From assembly GCF_002002725.1 (NCBI RefSeq), contig NZ_MUNW01000055.1:248001-312000 (forward strand): 64,000 nt of DNA. Reading direction: 5' to 3'. A program made the position numbers and the translations under genes. This stretch comes from Sinorhizobium sp. A49. Lineage in GTDB: Bacteria > Pseudomonadota > Alphaproteobacteria > Rhizobiales > Rhizobiaceae. The notes below the pieces were generated by a model that was given only the letters and a program-made list of their open reading frames with translations, was not told the origin of the DNA and made no database searches. Each line of letters opens with the position of its first letter. The first letter of the stretch is position 1. Of the stretch, positions 1 through 9,015 are shown one piece after another.

Positions 1-2
1 TG

Positions 3-752
3 CCCGAGCCTGACGAACAGGGTTTCGTCGAGACCCGTGGCGCGCGCATCTGGTATGGGAGCCATGGTTCCGGGCCCGCGGTGATCCTTTTGCACGGCGG
101 CATGGGAAACAGCGGAAACTGGGGCTACCAGGTGCCGGCGATCATCGACGCCGGCTATCGCGCTGTCGTCGTCGACAGCCGCGGCCATGGCCGCAGCACA
201 CGGGATGCACGTGACTACAGCTACCAACTGATGGCAGCAGACACCCGCTCCGTCATGGAACGGCTGCAGATCCACAAGGCCGCGATCATCGGCTGGAGCG
301 ATGGCGCCGATACCGGCCTGATCCTCGCCCAGGAAATGCCCGAGCGCGTTGCCGGCATCTTCTTCTTCGCCTGCAATGTCGACAATTCGGGAACCAGACC
401 GTTCGAGTTCACGCCTATCATCGGCCGTATCTGGCAACAGCACCAGAAGGACTATGCCGCACGCTCGGCGACACCTGGAGACTTCGATGCGCTCTCCGCA
501 GCGGTGGAAGCAATGCAGCGCACGCAGCCGAACCTGCCGGCCGCCGAGCTTGCGGCGATCGCAGTGCCCGTCGCCGTCGTCCTTGGCGAACACGACGAAT
601 TCATCAAGAAGGAGCATATGGCCTATCTCGCCGAGACGCTGCCTGACGCAGCCCTTCATATCCTTCCCGGCCTCAGCCACTTTGCGCCGCTGCAAAGCCC
701 CGATGTCTTCAATGATGCGATGCTCGCCTTCTTGAGCGGCGTCCTGCGCTAG
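3..752 (+). CDS. Alpha/beta hydrolase, 5' end cut by window
   Basis: The reading frame is open from the first bases of the window, so the true start lies upstream; the GTG at 81 is internal. The oxyanion-loop motif HGG follows a beta strand, and the nucleophile elbow reads GWSDG (GxSxG). A late Asp (GEHDEF) and a His (GLSHFAPL) complete a plausible Ser-Asp-His triad. This is the generic fold of esterases, C-C hydrolases and haloperoxidase-like enzymes. The substrate cannot be told. It lies upstream of a second, unrelated hydrolase on the same strand. Confidence 0.85.
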   Translation, partial: PEPDEQGFVETRGARIWYGSHGSGPAVILLHGGMGNSGNWGYQVPAIIDAGYRAVVVDSRGHGRSTRDARDYSYQLMAADTRSVMERLQIHKAAIIGWSDGADTGLILAQEMPERVAGIFFFACNVDNSGTRPFEFTPIIGRIWQQHQKDYAARSATPGDFDALSAAVEAMQRTQPNLPAAELAAIAVPVAVVLGEHDEFIKKEHMAYLAETLPDAALHILPGLSHFAPLQSPDVFNDAMLAFLSGVLR

Positions 753-895
753 CGCTGACTGTTCGGTCGCGAGAGCTCTGCGGGCCGGCCGTTGATTTCC
801 GATCGCGTTTTCGGAAAGCACGTCTTCAAACCACCGAAACCGGTGGCCGGTGTCGGTTGCGCGCGATACAACCGAGGAGAGATCAGGAGGAATAA

Positions 896-1903
896 ATGCA
901 GAAATCCGATTACCCCAGGGGCACGGTTTCCCGTCTCAGCATCGACAGCGATGTGCTCAAAAGCAACAGGCTCGGGGACCCGACCCGCCGCGACGTCGAT
1001 GTCTATGTTCCCGCAAACCACGTGGGTGCGGGCCTGCCGCTGCTCGTGGACCTCGTCGGCTTTACCGCTGGCGGCCCTCTGCATACGGCATGGAAACCCT
1101 TCTTCGAGAACGTGCCGGAACGCCTGGACAGGCTGATCGCGACCGGGCAGATGCCGCCGGTCGCTGTCGCCTTTCCCGATTGCTTCACGTCGCTCGGCGG
1201 CAACCAATATATCAACAGTTCGGTCGTCGGCCGCTGGGAAGATTTCCTCATCGACGAAATGCTTCCGGCCGTCGAAACCCGCTTTGGCTGCGGCGGCACA
1301 GGGAGACGTGGTGTTTTCGGCAAAAGCTCGGGCGGCTACGGCGCGTTCTCCCATGCCTTCCGGCGGCCCGACATCTGGGCGGCGGCCGCAAGCCATTCGG
1401 GAGACGCCGGCTTCGATCTGATGGCAGCCGACTTTCCCATGGTTCTGCGCGCGCTCGCGCGGCATGGTCTCTCGATCGAAAACTGGTTTCGGGTCTACGA
1501 GAAGCGGCAGAAGCATGCCGACGAAGACATCCCTGTCTTGCTCGTTCTGGCCCAGGCGGCGAGCTACGACCCCGATCCCGACCCGGACGTCTTCAAGGGG
1601 CTACGGCTTCCGGTCGATCCGGAGACCTGCGAACTGATAGAGGAACGCTGGAAGAACTGGATGGCCTGCGATCCCGTCGAGCTGGCAAAAACCCATGGAC
1701 ACAACATCGGCAAGCTCAAGGCCTTCTACATGGATTGCGGCACCGTGGATCAGTACAACCTGCTCTACGGCAATCGCCGCATCCACCGGACGCTGAAGGA
1801 ACTCGGCATCGAACATACCTATGAGGAGTTCGAGGACAACCACAATTCGGTCGATTACCGCATGGATGTCAGCCTGCCCTTCCTCGCCAAGGCGCTGCAG
1901 TAA
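896..1903 (+). CDS. Putative esterase of the esterase-D/enterochelin esterase-like family
   Basis: A 335-residue protein preceded by a strong AGGAGG ribosome-binding site just before the ATG. The nucleophile motif GKSSGGYG (GxSxG) sits near residue 140, and an acid/His pair is plausible toward the C terminus (EFEDNHNSVDYRMD). This layout fits the PF00756-type esterases (S-formylglutathione hydrolase, Fes-like), which cleave small ester or thioester substrates in the cytoplasm. No signal peptide is visible. Its substrate is unknown, and the 143-bp gap does not show whether it is co-transcribed with the hydrolase upstream. Confidence 0.75.
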   Translation: MQKSDYPRGTVSRLSIDSDVLKSNRLGDPTRRDVDVYVPANHVGAGLPLLVDLVGFTAGGPLHTAWKPFFENVPERLDRLIATGQMPPVAVAFPDCFTSLGGNQYINSSVVGRWEDFLIDEMLPAVETRFGCGGTGRRGVFGKSSGGYGAFSHAFRRPDIWAAAASHSGDAGFDLMAADFPMVLRALARHGLSIENWFRVYEKRQKHADEDIPVLLVLAQAASYDPDPDPDVFKGLRLPVDPETCELIEERWKNWMACDPVELAKTHGHNIGKLKAFYMDCGTVDQYNLLYGNRRIHRTLKELGIEHTYEEFEDNHNSVDYRMDVSLPFLAKALQ

Positions 1904-2001
1904 CAAGGACCAGGGGCGCGACCGGCAGGCGTTGCCGGCCGTGATGTCTTGCCAGATGGGAATGAGGGATGCTTGATGAAGTCATCCCACCTGCTCCAAT
2001 C

Positions 2002-2568
2002 TCAGGCCGCACGTCGGTCGTGGCGTCCCTCTTCGATCTCCTCGACGATCTTGGCAACGAAGGCGTCGAGATCGTCCGGGGAGCGGGAGGTGATGATGCC
2101 GTGGTCGTTGACGACCTTGGCATCGACCCACTGCGCGCCGGCATTTTCGACATCCTTGCGGATCGAGGCATAGGAGGTTGCCTTGCGCCCCTTCAAAGCG
2201 TCGGCTTCCACCAGCAGCCAGGGCGCGTGGCAGATCGCCGCCACTACTTTGCCCGATTGCACGAAGTCGATGACAACCCGCATGGCGTCAGCATCCTTCC
2301 GCAGGATATCGGGATTGATCTGACCACCGGGCAGTACAAGCGCATCGAAGTCGCGAACAAACACGTCCTTCGCCGTGAGGTCGACATCGACGGTGTCGCT
2401 CCAATCCCCCTTGTCCCAGCCCTTGATGGCACGTTTTTCCGGCGATGCTATGGTCACTTTGGCGCCGCGTTTTGACAGTTCGTCGCGCGGCACACGCAAC
2501 TCCGAACGCTCATAGCCGTCGGTTGCAAGAATGAGAATTCTGGCGGTGTCGATCGATGGCATAACCAA
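2002..2568 (-). CDS. DJ-1/PfpI family protein (YhbO-like)
   Basis: A 188-residue single-domain protein of the glutamine-amidotransferase-like superfamily. The order is the RILILATDGYE start strand, the LVLPGGQINPD loop and the nucleophile elbow AICHAPW, whose Cys is followed by His as in PfpI/YhbO. These proteins are described as stress-linked deglycases, glyoxalases or proteases, and the exact activity is disputed. The gene converges on the upstream esterase and is probably monocistronic. The length is normal for the family. Confidence 0.88.
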   Translation of the reverse strand: MVMPSIDTARILILATDGYERSELRVPRDELSKRGAKVTIASPEKRAIKGWDKGDWSDTVDVDLTAKDVFVRDFDALVLPGGQINPDILRKDADAMRVVIDFVQSGKVVAAICHAPWLLVEADALKGRKATSYASIRKDVENAGAQWVDAKVVNDHGIITSRSPDDLDAFVAKIVEEIEEGRHDRRAA

Positions 2569-2710
2569 GTCCTTTCCCGGTTTGTGAGCCCGCAGGAAGA
2601 ACCGGCTGCAGTTGGAATGGTTCCCTCGTCACGCTTGCGTCGTCGTAAAGCGCATCATGCGCCGGCAACCAGCAACGACGTCTCGAAGGTCCAACCTTCG
2701 ATAAACGCCT

Positions 2711-3148
2711 TCATGGCATTAGCAGCCAGAACACCGATCCGGCAAGAAGGATGAATAGGGCAACAAGCTTGCCGAAGCGCTGCATGCCGTGAGACGTGTC
2801 GTCTCCCAGGATGGAGTTCCAAAACGCTCCGCCGGTGGCATCGACATCGGCGGTTGCCGCCAACACGGTCGGCGGGTTCACGGATGTCGCCGCACTGTAA
2901 TCATGAGGGCGTGGCTGCCGGTTCGCCTTGGCGGTTTCGTCGTCATAGATGCTGGCGCTGACAACCCTGCCATCGCCCGCATCGGCCACCTGAGCTTCGC
3001 GCGATACGCGATCTTCCGGCTCCGGTCGCCCCATGAGCACATCCAGCCACGCGCGGCGCGCCTGCGCCGCTGCCGCATGTCGAGGCCATTGCGCGGATGC
3101 TGAAAGGATCGCCGAAGAGCGGCTGGTTTTGGGATGACGGAGTGACAT
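2711..3148 (-). CDS. Small protein with C-terminal membrane anchor, unknown function
   Basis: I do not recognise a family. The 145-residue ORF is supported by a near-perfect AAAGGAGG ribosome-binding site upstream of its ATG. The N-terminal two thirds is polar, Ala/Arg-rich and low in complexity. The last 20 or so residues (FGKLVALFILLAGSVFW and on) form one hydrophobic segment, suggesting a tail-anchored inner-membrane protein. An intrinsic-terminator-like hairpin (3217-3258) lies upstream of its start. Confidence 0.55.
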   Translation of the reverse strand: MSLRHPKTSRSSAILSASAQWPRHAAAAQARRAWLDVLMGRPEPEDRVSREAQVADAGDGRVVSASIYDDETAKANRQPRPHDYSAATSVNPPTVLAATADVDATGGAFWNSILGDDTSHGMQRFGKLVALFILLAGSVFWLLMP

Positions 3149-3216
3149 CGCGGGCCTCCTTTAACTCGGAATGCCGCTGAAGCGCGTTTGTTCCATCACC
3201 TTCATCGAACGCGCAA

Positions 3217-3258
3217 ATAAAAAGGGCGCTCAACCCTTGACGAGGAGCGCCCTTTTTG
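3217..3258. terminator. Bidirectional intrinsic terminator-like hairpin without an obvious upstream gene
   Basis: A-rich sequence, then GGGCGCTC, a short loop, GAGCGCCC and a T run. The stem is flanked by A and T tracts, so it could end transcription in either direction. The leftward gene begins downstream of it (3148) and no gene clearly ends here. It may terminate a lost gene or a small RNA, or act as an attenuator in the leader of the 2711-3148 gene. Confidence 0.6.
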
Positions 3259-3492
3259 ACCCGGACAGCTTCGAACGCGCGGCTGTCGCCGCTGCAGGAA
3301 GCCATCGATACGGGTAGTGATGCCTAGATAGTTGAGCGCATCCGGATTTCAAGGCCTATTTCCACTTCTTCCGTTCATTGCCCTGAGAACCGGCCGAAGC
3401 TGTGCACGCTCAGTCAAAACTGATTTCACAGTTGGACGCGACGGCGGCCGACACGTCGGCAATCATGCCTCTCACCGATGAGAGGAGACATC

Positions 3493-3890
3493 ATGCGCTT
3501 CAAGAACAAGACCGCCCTGATTACGGGTGGCGGAACCGGAATTGGTGCGCAGTCGCGCGCCGCATCCGCGCGGGCGGGGGAAATGTCGCGCTCGGCGGCC
3601 GACGGCCGGAGCCTCTTCGCGAGGTGGCCGACGAGATCGGGGCAACGGTCGTCGCGGCGGATGCGGCCGACAGCGCCAGCATGAGGGCTGCCGTGGCAAG
3701 GGTCGCCGAAACGCTCGGCGGATTGGACATTCTCATCGCCAATGCCGGCGGCCATGGCGTCGGGCCGACGATCAGCATGTCGGATGAAACGTGGGATCTC
3801 GCCGTCCGGCTGAACCTCAACACGGCCTTCGTCAGCGCTCGGGAATCCCTTCCGCATCTGGTCGAGAGCAAAGGCAACATCGTCGTTCTC
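3493..3890 (+). pseudogene. Short-chain dehydrogenase/reductase, N-terminal half, frameshifted and fused to hpaE remnant
   Basis: The natural start is the ATG at 3493 after an AGAGGAGA ribosome-binding site. It reads MRFKNKTALITGGGTGIG, the SDR dinucleotide-binding motif. A single-base loss near 3547-3550 (a GCCGCA-type codon pair now reads GCGCA) moves the rest into another frame, where SDR sequence continues (ARRIRAGGG, GGLDILIANAGG, LNLNTAFVS). It stops around GNIVVL, before the YxxxK active site, and runs directly into aldehyde dehydrogenase sequence. The gene has therefore lost its catalytic half. The original partner role, probably an aromatic-degradation dehydrogenase, is inferred from position. 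Confidence 0.8.
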
Positions 3891-4660
3891 GCGTGCATGG
3901 ACACGGGACAGTCGCTGAAGTTCGTGGCCAAGGCGGCGCTGCGCGGTGCGGAGAACTTTCGTTTCTTCTCCGACCGCGCACCGGAGGCTCGCGACGGCAA
4001 GGTGCTGCGCGCGACCAACCAGATCAACGTGACCACGCGGGTGCCGATTGGTCCGGTCGGCATCATCACACCGTGGAACACGCCGTTCATGCTGTCGACC
4101 TGGAAGATCGCTCCGGCGCTGGCCGCCGGCTGCACCATCGTACACAAGCCGGCCGAGTTCTCGCCGCTGACGGCGCGGCTGCTGGTAGAGATCGCAGAGG
4201 AAGCCGGCCTTCCGAAGGGTGTCTGGAACCTCGTCAACGGTTTTGGCGAAGACGCCGGCAAGGCGCTGACCGAGCATCCCGCCATCAAGGCCATCGGCTT
4301 TGTCGGCGAGAGCCGCACCGGCTCGCTGATCATGAAGCAGGGCGCCGATACGCTGAAGCGCGTGCATTTCGAACTCGGCGGCAAGAACCCGGTCATCGTC
4401 TTTGCCGACGCCGATCTGGAGCGGGCTGCCGACGCCGTGGTTTTCATGATCTATTCTCTGAACGGTGAGCGTTGCACCTCCTCGTCCCGACTGCTGGTGG
4501 AAGAGAGCATCTACGACCGCTTCACCGCGTTGGTGGCTGAAAAGGCCAAACGCATCAAGATCGGCCATCCGCTCGATCCTGAAACCGTCGTCGGGCCGCT
4601 GATCCATCCAGAGCACGAAAGGAAGGTGCTCGAATACATCGGCATCGGCCGGAAGGAAGG
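3891..4660 (+). pseudogene. hpaE: hpaE remnant: 5-carboxymethyl-2-hydroxymuconate semialdehyde dehydrogenase, both ends lost
   Basis: From about 3895 the frame encodes MDTGQSLKF, then GPVGIITPWNTPFM, the catalytic Glu in FELGGKNP and the catalytic Cys in NGERCTSSSR. These are aldehyde dehydrogenase features with the HpaE-like N-terminal signature. Roughly the first 100 residues and the last part after RKVLEYIGIGRKEGA are missing, so this is a core fragment of a protein normally near 490 residues. It is joined upstream to SDR sequence and downstream, in another frame, to hpaD sequence. Two internal deletions explain this better than single sequencing errors. Confidence 0.82.
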
Positions 4661-4999
4661 GGCTACAGTACACCGCTCAACATCATCGACCTGCTCGACC
4701 TGATGTCGACTTCCGGCTGGCTCGCCAACATCGAGCGCGGTCCCGGGCGCCACGGCATCTCCAACGCCTTCTTCCTCTATGTCCGCGATCCGGATGGCCA
4801 TCGCATCGAGATCTAGTGCGCGGATTACCAGACGGTCGATCCCGATCTGCAGCCAATCAAATGGGATCTCAAGGACCCGCAGCGCCAGACGCTCTGGGGT
4901 GCGCCTGCTCCGCGCTCCTGGTTCGAGGAAGGCAGCCAGTTTGCCGGCGCCGAGACGGTGGAACCGGCCTTGAAGGCGCAACCTATCATCGCCCCGTAA
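4661..4999 (+). pseudogene. hpaD: hpaD remnant: C-terminal part of homoprotocatechuate 2,3-dioxygenase with internal stop
   Basis: Translating from GGC at 4661 gives a VOC-type extradiol dioxygenase C terminus: IERGPGRHGISNAFFLY, VRDPDGHRIEI, then a TAG at 4814-4816 where the family has Tyr. The same frame continues (CADYQTVDPDLQPIKWDL, SWFEEGSQFAGAE) to TAA at 4997-4999. The Glu of HRIEI is the metal ligand of this family. Only about 112 codons of some 320 remain. A one-base change restores the internal stop to Tyr, but the N-terminal loss is irreversible. Confidence 0.82.
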
Positions 5000-5044
5000 T
5001 TCGGGGCATGAAAGGCAGCAGGTGAGCGCAAGGGGAGGAACGTC

Positions 5045-6457
5045 GTGGATCAGAAGACTTTTGGAGAATGGTCGCAGAAGGCGGCGGAATGGGGATCGGC
5101 CTATCGGGCATCGCTGCGCGACAGGCCCGTTCGCGCCCAAACGGCGCCCGGCGCGATTGCCGCCCAGATCCCCACCAAACCGCCCCAGACCGGCGAGGAT
5201 ATGGCAGCGATCTTTGCAGATTTCGAAAACATCATCCTGCCGGGCATGACCCATTGGCAGCATCCGCGTTTCTTCGCCTATTTTCCCGCCAACGCCGCAC
5301 CGGTTTCGGTTATCGCCGAATATCTGGTGACGGCGATGGCCGCCCAATGCATGCTGTGGCAGACCTCGCCTGCAGCGACCGAGCTTGAAACCCGGGTTCT
5401 CGACTGGCTGCGCCAGGCAATCGGCCTGCCCGACGGCTTTTCCGGCGTCATCCAGGACTCTGCCTCCTCCGCCACGCTGTCCGCCGTGCTCGTCATGCGC
5501 GAGCGCGCCTTGGGCTGGAAGGGCAACAAGCAGGGGCTCAGCGCGCACGCTCCCTTGCGCGTCTACTCCTCGGATCAGGTACACACTTCGATCGACCGAG
5601 CCATCTGGGTCTCCGGCATCGGCGAGGAAAACCTCGTGCGCATCCCGGTGACCGGGCCGCTGCAGGGCATGGACGCCGAAGCGCTCGAAGCGGCAATTCT
5701 ACGGGATAAGGCCGCAGGCCTGCTGCCGGCCGGGGTCATCGCCTGCACCGGCGGTACCAGCACGGGCGCCTGCGACGATATCGCCGAGGTCGTTCGCGTC
5801 GCCCACAAGCATGGCCTTTATGTCCATGTGGATGCCGCATGGGCAGGATCGGCGATGATCTGCGAGGAATTCCGCTCTCTCTGGACGGGCGTTGAGGAGG
5901 CGGACTCGGTCGTCTTCAACCCGCACAAATGGCTCGGCGCCCAGTTCGATTGCTCCGCCCACTTCATCCGCAATCCGGATGACCTCGTGCGCACTCTGGC
6001 GATCCAGCCGGAATATCTGAAGACACACGGTCGCGACGGCATCATCAACTATTCCGAATGGACGATCCCGCTCGGTCGGCGCTTCCGCGCGCTCAAACTG
6101 TGGTTCCTGCTGCGCTTCCACGGGCTCGATGGTCTGAAGACGATGATCCGCAACCATGTCGCCTGGGCGAGCCGCCTTGCCGAACGCCTTGGCGTCAACG
6201 ACGACTTCGAAATCGTCACCGCGCCGCGGTTCTCGCTGTTCTCCTTCCGCCATCGCTGCAGCGCCGACAGTGACGCTCACAACATCGCGCTCGTCAATGC
6301 CATCAACGACGATGGCCGGATCTATCTGACGCAGACACGCGTCGATGGCCGCGTCGCCATCCGCTTCCAGGCCGGCCAGTTCGACATGACCGAGGCGGAT
6401 GCGGATATCGCCTTCGACGTCATCACCGAGGTCGCGGCAAGGATGGCGAACCAATGA
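5045..6457 (+). CDS. PLP-dependent aromatic L-amino acid decarboxylase family protein
   Basis: 470 residues from a GTG start with a GGGGAGGA ribosome-binding site. The PLP-lysine motif is FNPHKWLGAQFDCS, the upstream HVDAAWAGSA carries the PLP-contacting Asp, and the N-terminal MTHWQHPRFFAYFP is the substrate-binding motif of group II decarboxylases (DOPA/tyrosine/tryptophan type). It makes aromatic amines plus CO2 in the cytosol. It sits between the hpaD remnant and hpaG, so the intact operon probably fed tyrosine- or DOPA-derived amines toward homoprotocatechuate. That role is inference. This gene is intact while most of its neighbours are broken. Confidence 0.87.
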   Translation: MDQKTFGEWSQKAAEWGSAYRASLRDRPVRAQTAPGAIAAQIPTKPPQTGEDMAAIFADFENIILPGMTHWQHPRFFAYFPANAAPVSVIAEYLVTAMAAQCMLWQTSPAATELETRVLDWLRQAIGLPDGFSGVIQDSASSATLSAVLVMRERALGWKGNKQGLSAHAPLRVYSSDQVHTSIDRAIWVSGIGEENLVRIPVTGPLQGMDAEALEAAILRDKAAGLLPAGVIACTGGTSTGACDDIAEVVRVAHKHGLYVHVDAAWAGSAMICEEFRSLWTGVEEADSVVFNPHKWLGAQFDCSAHFIRNPDDLVRTLAIQPEYLKTHGRDGIINYSEWTIPLGRRFRALKLWFLLRFHGLDGLKTMIRNHVAWASRLAERLGVNDDFEIVTAPRFSLFSFRHRCSADSDAHNIALVNAINDDGRIYLTQTRVDGRVAIRFQAGQFDMTEADADIAFDVITEVAARMANQ

Positions 6458-6515
6458 TCTCTGAGGTCGAACATGTTTGCCCGCCGGCATCGCCGGAGCG
6501 GGACGGAGGATTGAA

Positions 6516-7366
6516 ATGACGCTTGCAAAGTTCGCCAGTTTTTCCGCGGCCGGCGGCCAGGGATATGGCCTGGTCACCGACCAGGGCATCATCGACCTGT
6601 CCCGGCGCCACAGTGCGAAATGGCCGACGCTACGAGAAGTCATCGCCGACGGCACCCTGACAAGACTGGCGGACGAGGCTGCCTCCCTCGCTCCGGACCT
6701 GTCGCTGGCCGATATCCGTTTCGAAATCCCCGTCCCCGCGCCTGAAAAAATCGTCTGCGTCGGCGTCAATTTTCCCGATCGCAACGAAGAGTATCGGGAC
6801 GGGCAGGCAGCTCCCGCCAATCCCCGCGCTCCTTCACGGGTCATGAACAGCCGCTGATCCGTCCGCCCGAAAGCCCGCAGCTCGACTACGAGGGCGAGAT
6901 CGTCATCGTCATCGGCAAGGGCGGCCGGCGTATTCCCGAGGCTTCGGCGCTCGATCACATTGCAGCGCTGTCGCTCTGCAACGAAGGCACGATCCGCGAC
7001 TGGGTCCGGCACGCCAAATTCAACGTGACGCAGGGCAAGAACTTCGACCGCACCGGGTCGATCGGGCCATGGATCGTTCCCTTCACCGACGAGACGCAGA
7101 TCGCTGACATCAAGCTGGAAACGCGCGTCAACGGCGAAGTTCGGCAACAGGACCGCACAAGCCGGATGATCTTCTCGTTCCGCAAGATCATCAACTACGT
7201 CTCCACCTTCACGACGCTGGTGCCCGGTGACGTCATCGTCACGGGGACCCCGACCGGCGCCGGCGCCCGCTTCGACCCGCCGATCTGGCTCAAACCCGGC
7301 GACATCGTCGAGGTCGAGGCGGACGGCATCGGCCTGCTACGCAACCCTATCGCCGACGAGGCCTGA
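6516..7366 (+). pseudogene. hpaG: hpaG remnant: fumarylacetoacetate-hydrolase-fold isomerase/decarboxylase, internal deletion
   Basis: The start is the ATG at 6516 after GGACGGAGGA. The first frame carries the FAH N-terminal domain up to KIVCVGVNFPDRNEEYRDG and then ends at a premature TGA near 6855. The second frame is open from about 6824 (PRSFTGHEQPLIRPP) to 7366 and holds the metal-binding DYEGEI and the GDVIVTGTPTGAG motif. Aligning with the usual ANP-(6 to 7 residues)-RSFTGHE segment suggests about 19 bp were lost near 6822-6826. Restoring 19 bp gives 870 bp, a whole number of codons. A sequencing homopolymer error would not cause this. Confidence 0.83.
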
Positions 7367-7368
7367 GC

Positions 7369-8170
7369 ATGCTGAACACGACCGAAATCGCCGACGCCGC
7401 GAAAGCGCTCGATGACTCGGAAAAGAGCCGCATCCAGACGGGTCTTCTCTCCCTCAAACATCCCGAAATGACGATGGACGACGCTTACGCCGTGCAAGCG
7501 GCCTGGGTGAAGCAGAAGATCGCGCGGCCGCCGGGTGATCGGCTGGAAATTCGGGCTCACGTCGAAGGCGATGCAATATGCGCTCAACATCGACATCCCC
7601 GATTCCGGCGTGCTGTTCGACGACATGATGTTCGAGGACGGCGCGACGATCCCTGCGGATCGCTTCATCCAGCCGCGCATCGAGGCTGAGATCGCCTTCG
7701 TGATGAAGGCACCACTGGCTGGCCCCAATGTCAGCGTCTTCGACGTGCTCAACGCCACCGACTACGTCACCCCGGCGCTCGAAATCCTCGATACGCGCAT
7801 CCTGCGTGTCGATCCGGAAACGAAGAAGACCCGCACCATCGTCGACACCATTTCCGACAATGCCGCCAATGCCGGCATCGTCATCGGCGGTCGGGCCATG
7901 CGGCCGCAGGATGTCGACATGCGCTGGATGGGCGCCATCGTCTCGCGCAATGCCGAGGTCGAAGAGACCGGGCTTGGCGCCGGCGTGCTCAACCATCCCG
8001 CTCGCGGCATCGCCTGGCTCGCCAACCGGCTTGCCAACTATGGCGACCGCATCGACGCCGGCCAGATCGTCCTTGCCGGCTCGTTCATCCGCCCCGTCGA
8101 GGCCCGCCACGGTGACACCATCGTCGCCGATTTCGGCCCGCAGGGAACCGTCAGCTGCTTCTTCGAATAG
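7369..8170 (+). pseudogene. hpaH: hpaH remnant: 2-oxo-hept-4-ene-1,7-dioate hydratase, 2-nt frameshift
   Basis: The frame from 7369 encodes MLNTTEIADAAKALDDSEK and on to KQKIAR. At 7519-7530 the family's KIA-x-GRRVIGWK reading continues only in another frame, which is open to 8170 (IGWKFGLTSKAMQYA, the metal-ligand segment IEAEIAFVMKAPL, the C-terminal [12 protein letters not shown]). The break lies in a CG-repeat (GCGCGG where GCGCGCGG is expected), so one CG unit seems lost. Adding 2 nt gives 804 bp, matching the usual 267-residue HpaH. This could be slippage in vivo or an assembly error in a GC repeat. Confidence 0.83.
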
Positions 8171-8178
8171 GTGCATCC

Positions 8179-8994
8179 ATGCCTGCTCCACGTAATAAGT
8201 TCAAGCTGGCGCTTGCCGAAGGGCGGCCGCAGATCGGCCTTTGGCTGGCGCTTGCCAATCCCTACACCGCCGAGATCTGTGGTGGCGCCGGCTTCGACTG
8301 GCTGCTGATCGACGGCGAACATGCGCCCAACGACGTGCCGCTGATCATGGCACAGTTGCAGGCGCTTTCCGGTTCGCAGAGCCATCCGATCATCCGTCCG
8401 CCGATCGGCGAAGCCTGGCTGATCAAGCAGTTCCTCGATATCGGCGCGCAGACGCTGCTGGTGCCCATGGTCGAAACCGGTGAACAGGCCCGCGCCCTGG
8501 TCCGGGCCGTGCGGTATCCGCCGCACGGCATGCGCGGCGTCGGTGCAGCGCTCGCCCGTGCCTCCGCCTTCAACCGCATCGACGATTATCTCTCGACAGC
8601 GAATGCCGAAGTCTGCCTGCTGCTGCAGGTGGAAAGCCGGGCGGGACTGGCGGCACTCGACGACATTGCCTCGACCGAAGGCGTCGACGGCGTCTTTATC
8701 GGCCCGGCGGATCTGGCCGCCGACATGGGCTTTCTCGGCCGGCCCGGTGCGCCGGAAGTGCAGGAAGCCGTCGAGGCCGCACTGGCGCGCATCCAGTCGC
8801 ACGGCAAGGCTGCCGGTATCCTGACCTCGGACACTGCGCTCGCGAAACGCTACCTCGAACTCGGCGCGCTCTTTGTTGCGGTCGGAAACGATGTCAGCCT
8901 GCTGGTGGGGGCGACCAGTCGCCTGCGTGCAAGCTTTGCCCAGCATGCTTCTGCACCTATAGTCGGAGCGAATACACCCGCGTCGGGCTATTGA
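8179..8994 (+). CDS. hpaI: 4-hydroxy-2-oxo-heptane-1,7-dioate aldolase (HpaI)
   Basis: 271 residues of the HpcH/HpaI class II pyruvate aldolase family. It has the [10 protein letters not shown] segment, [11 protein letters not shown] (pyruvate/metal site), [14 protein letters not shown] and [12 protein letters not shown], all in the usual order. HpaI cleaves the last ring-derived C7 intermediate into pyruvate and succinate semialdehyde. The ORF is intact and follows hpaH by 8 bp. With the upstream enzymes broken it may serve only as a generic pyruvate aldolase, if it is expressed at all. Confidence 0.93.
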   Translation: MPAPRNKFKLALAEGRPQIGLWLALANPYTAEICGGAGFDWLLIDGEHAPNDVPLIMAQLQALSGSQSHPIIRPPIGEAWLIKQFLDIGAQTLLVPMVETGEQARALVRAVRYPPHGMRGVGAALARASAFNRIDDYLSTANAEVCLLLQVESRAGLAALDDIASTEGVDGVFIGPADLAADMGFLGRPGAPEVQEAVEAALARIQSHGKAAGILTSDTALAKRYLELGALFVAVGNDVSLLVGATSRLRASFAQHASAPIVGANTPASGY

Positions 8995-9015
8995 ACGGCG
9001 ACAGCGGCCAATAGG

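Noticed and set aside
3426-4673. Long minus-strand frame opposite the SDR/hpaE remnants
   Set aside because: Translation has no recognisable domain, and the plus strand shows clear SDR and aldehyde dehydrogenase sequence.
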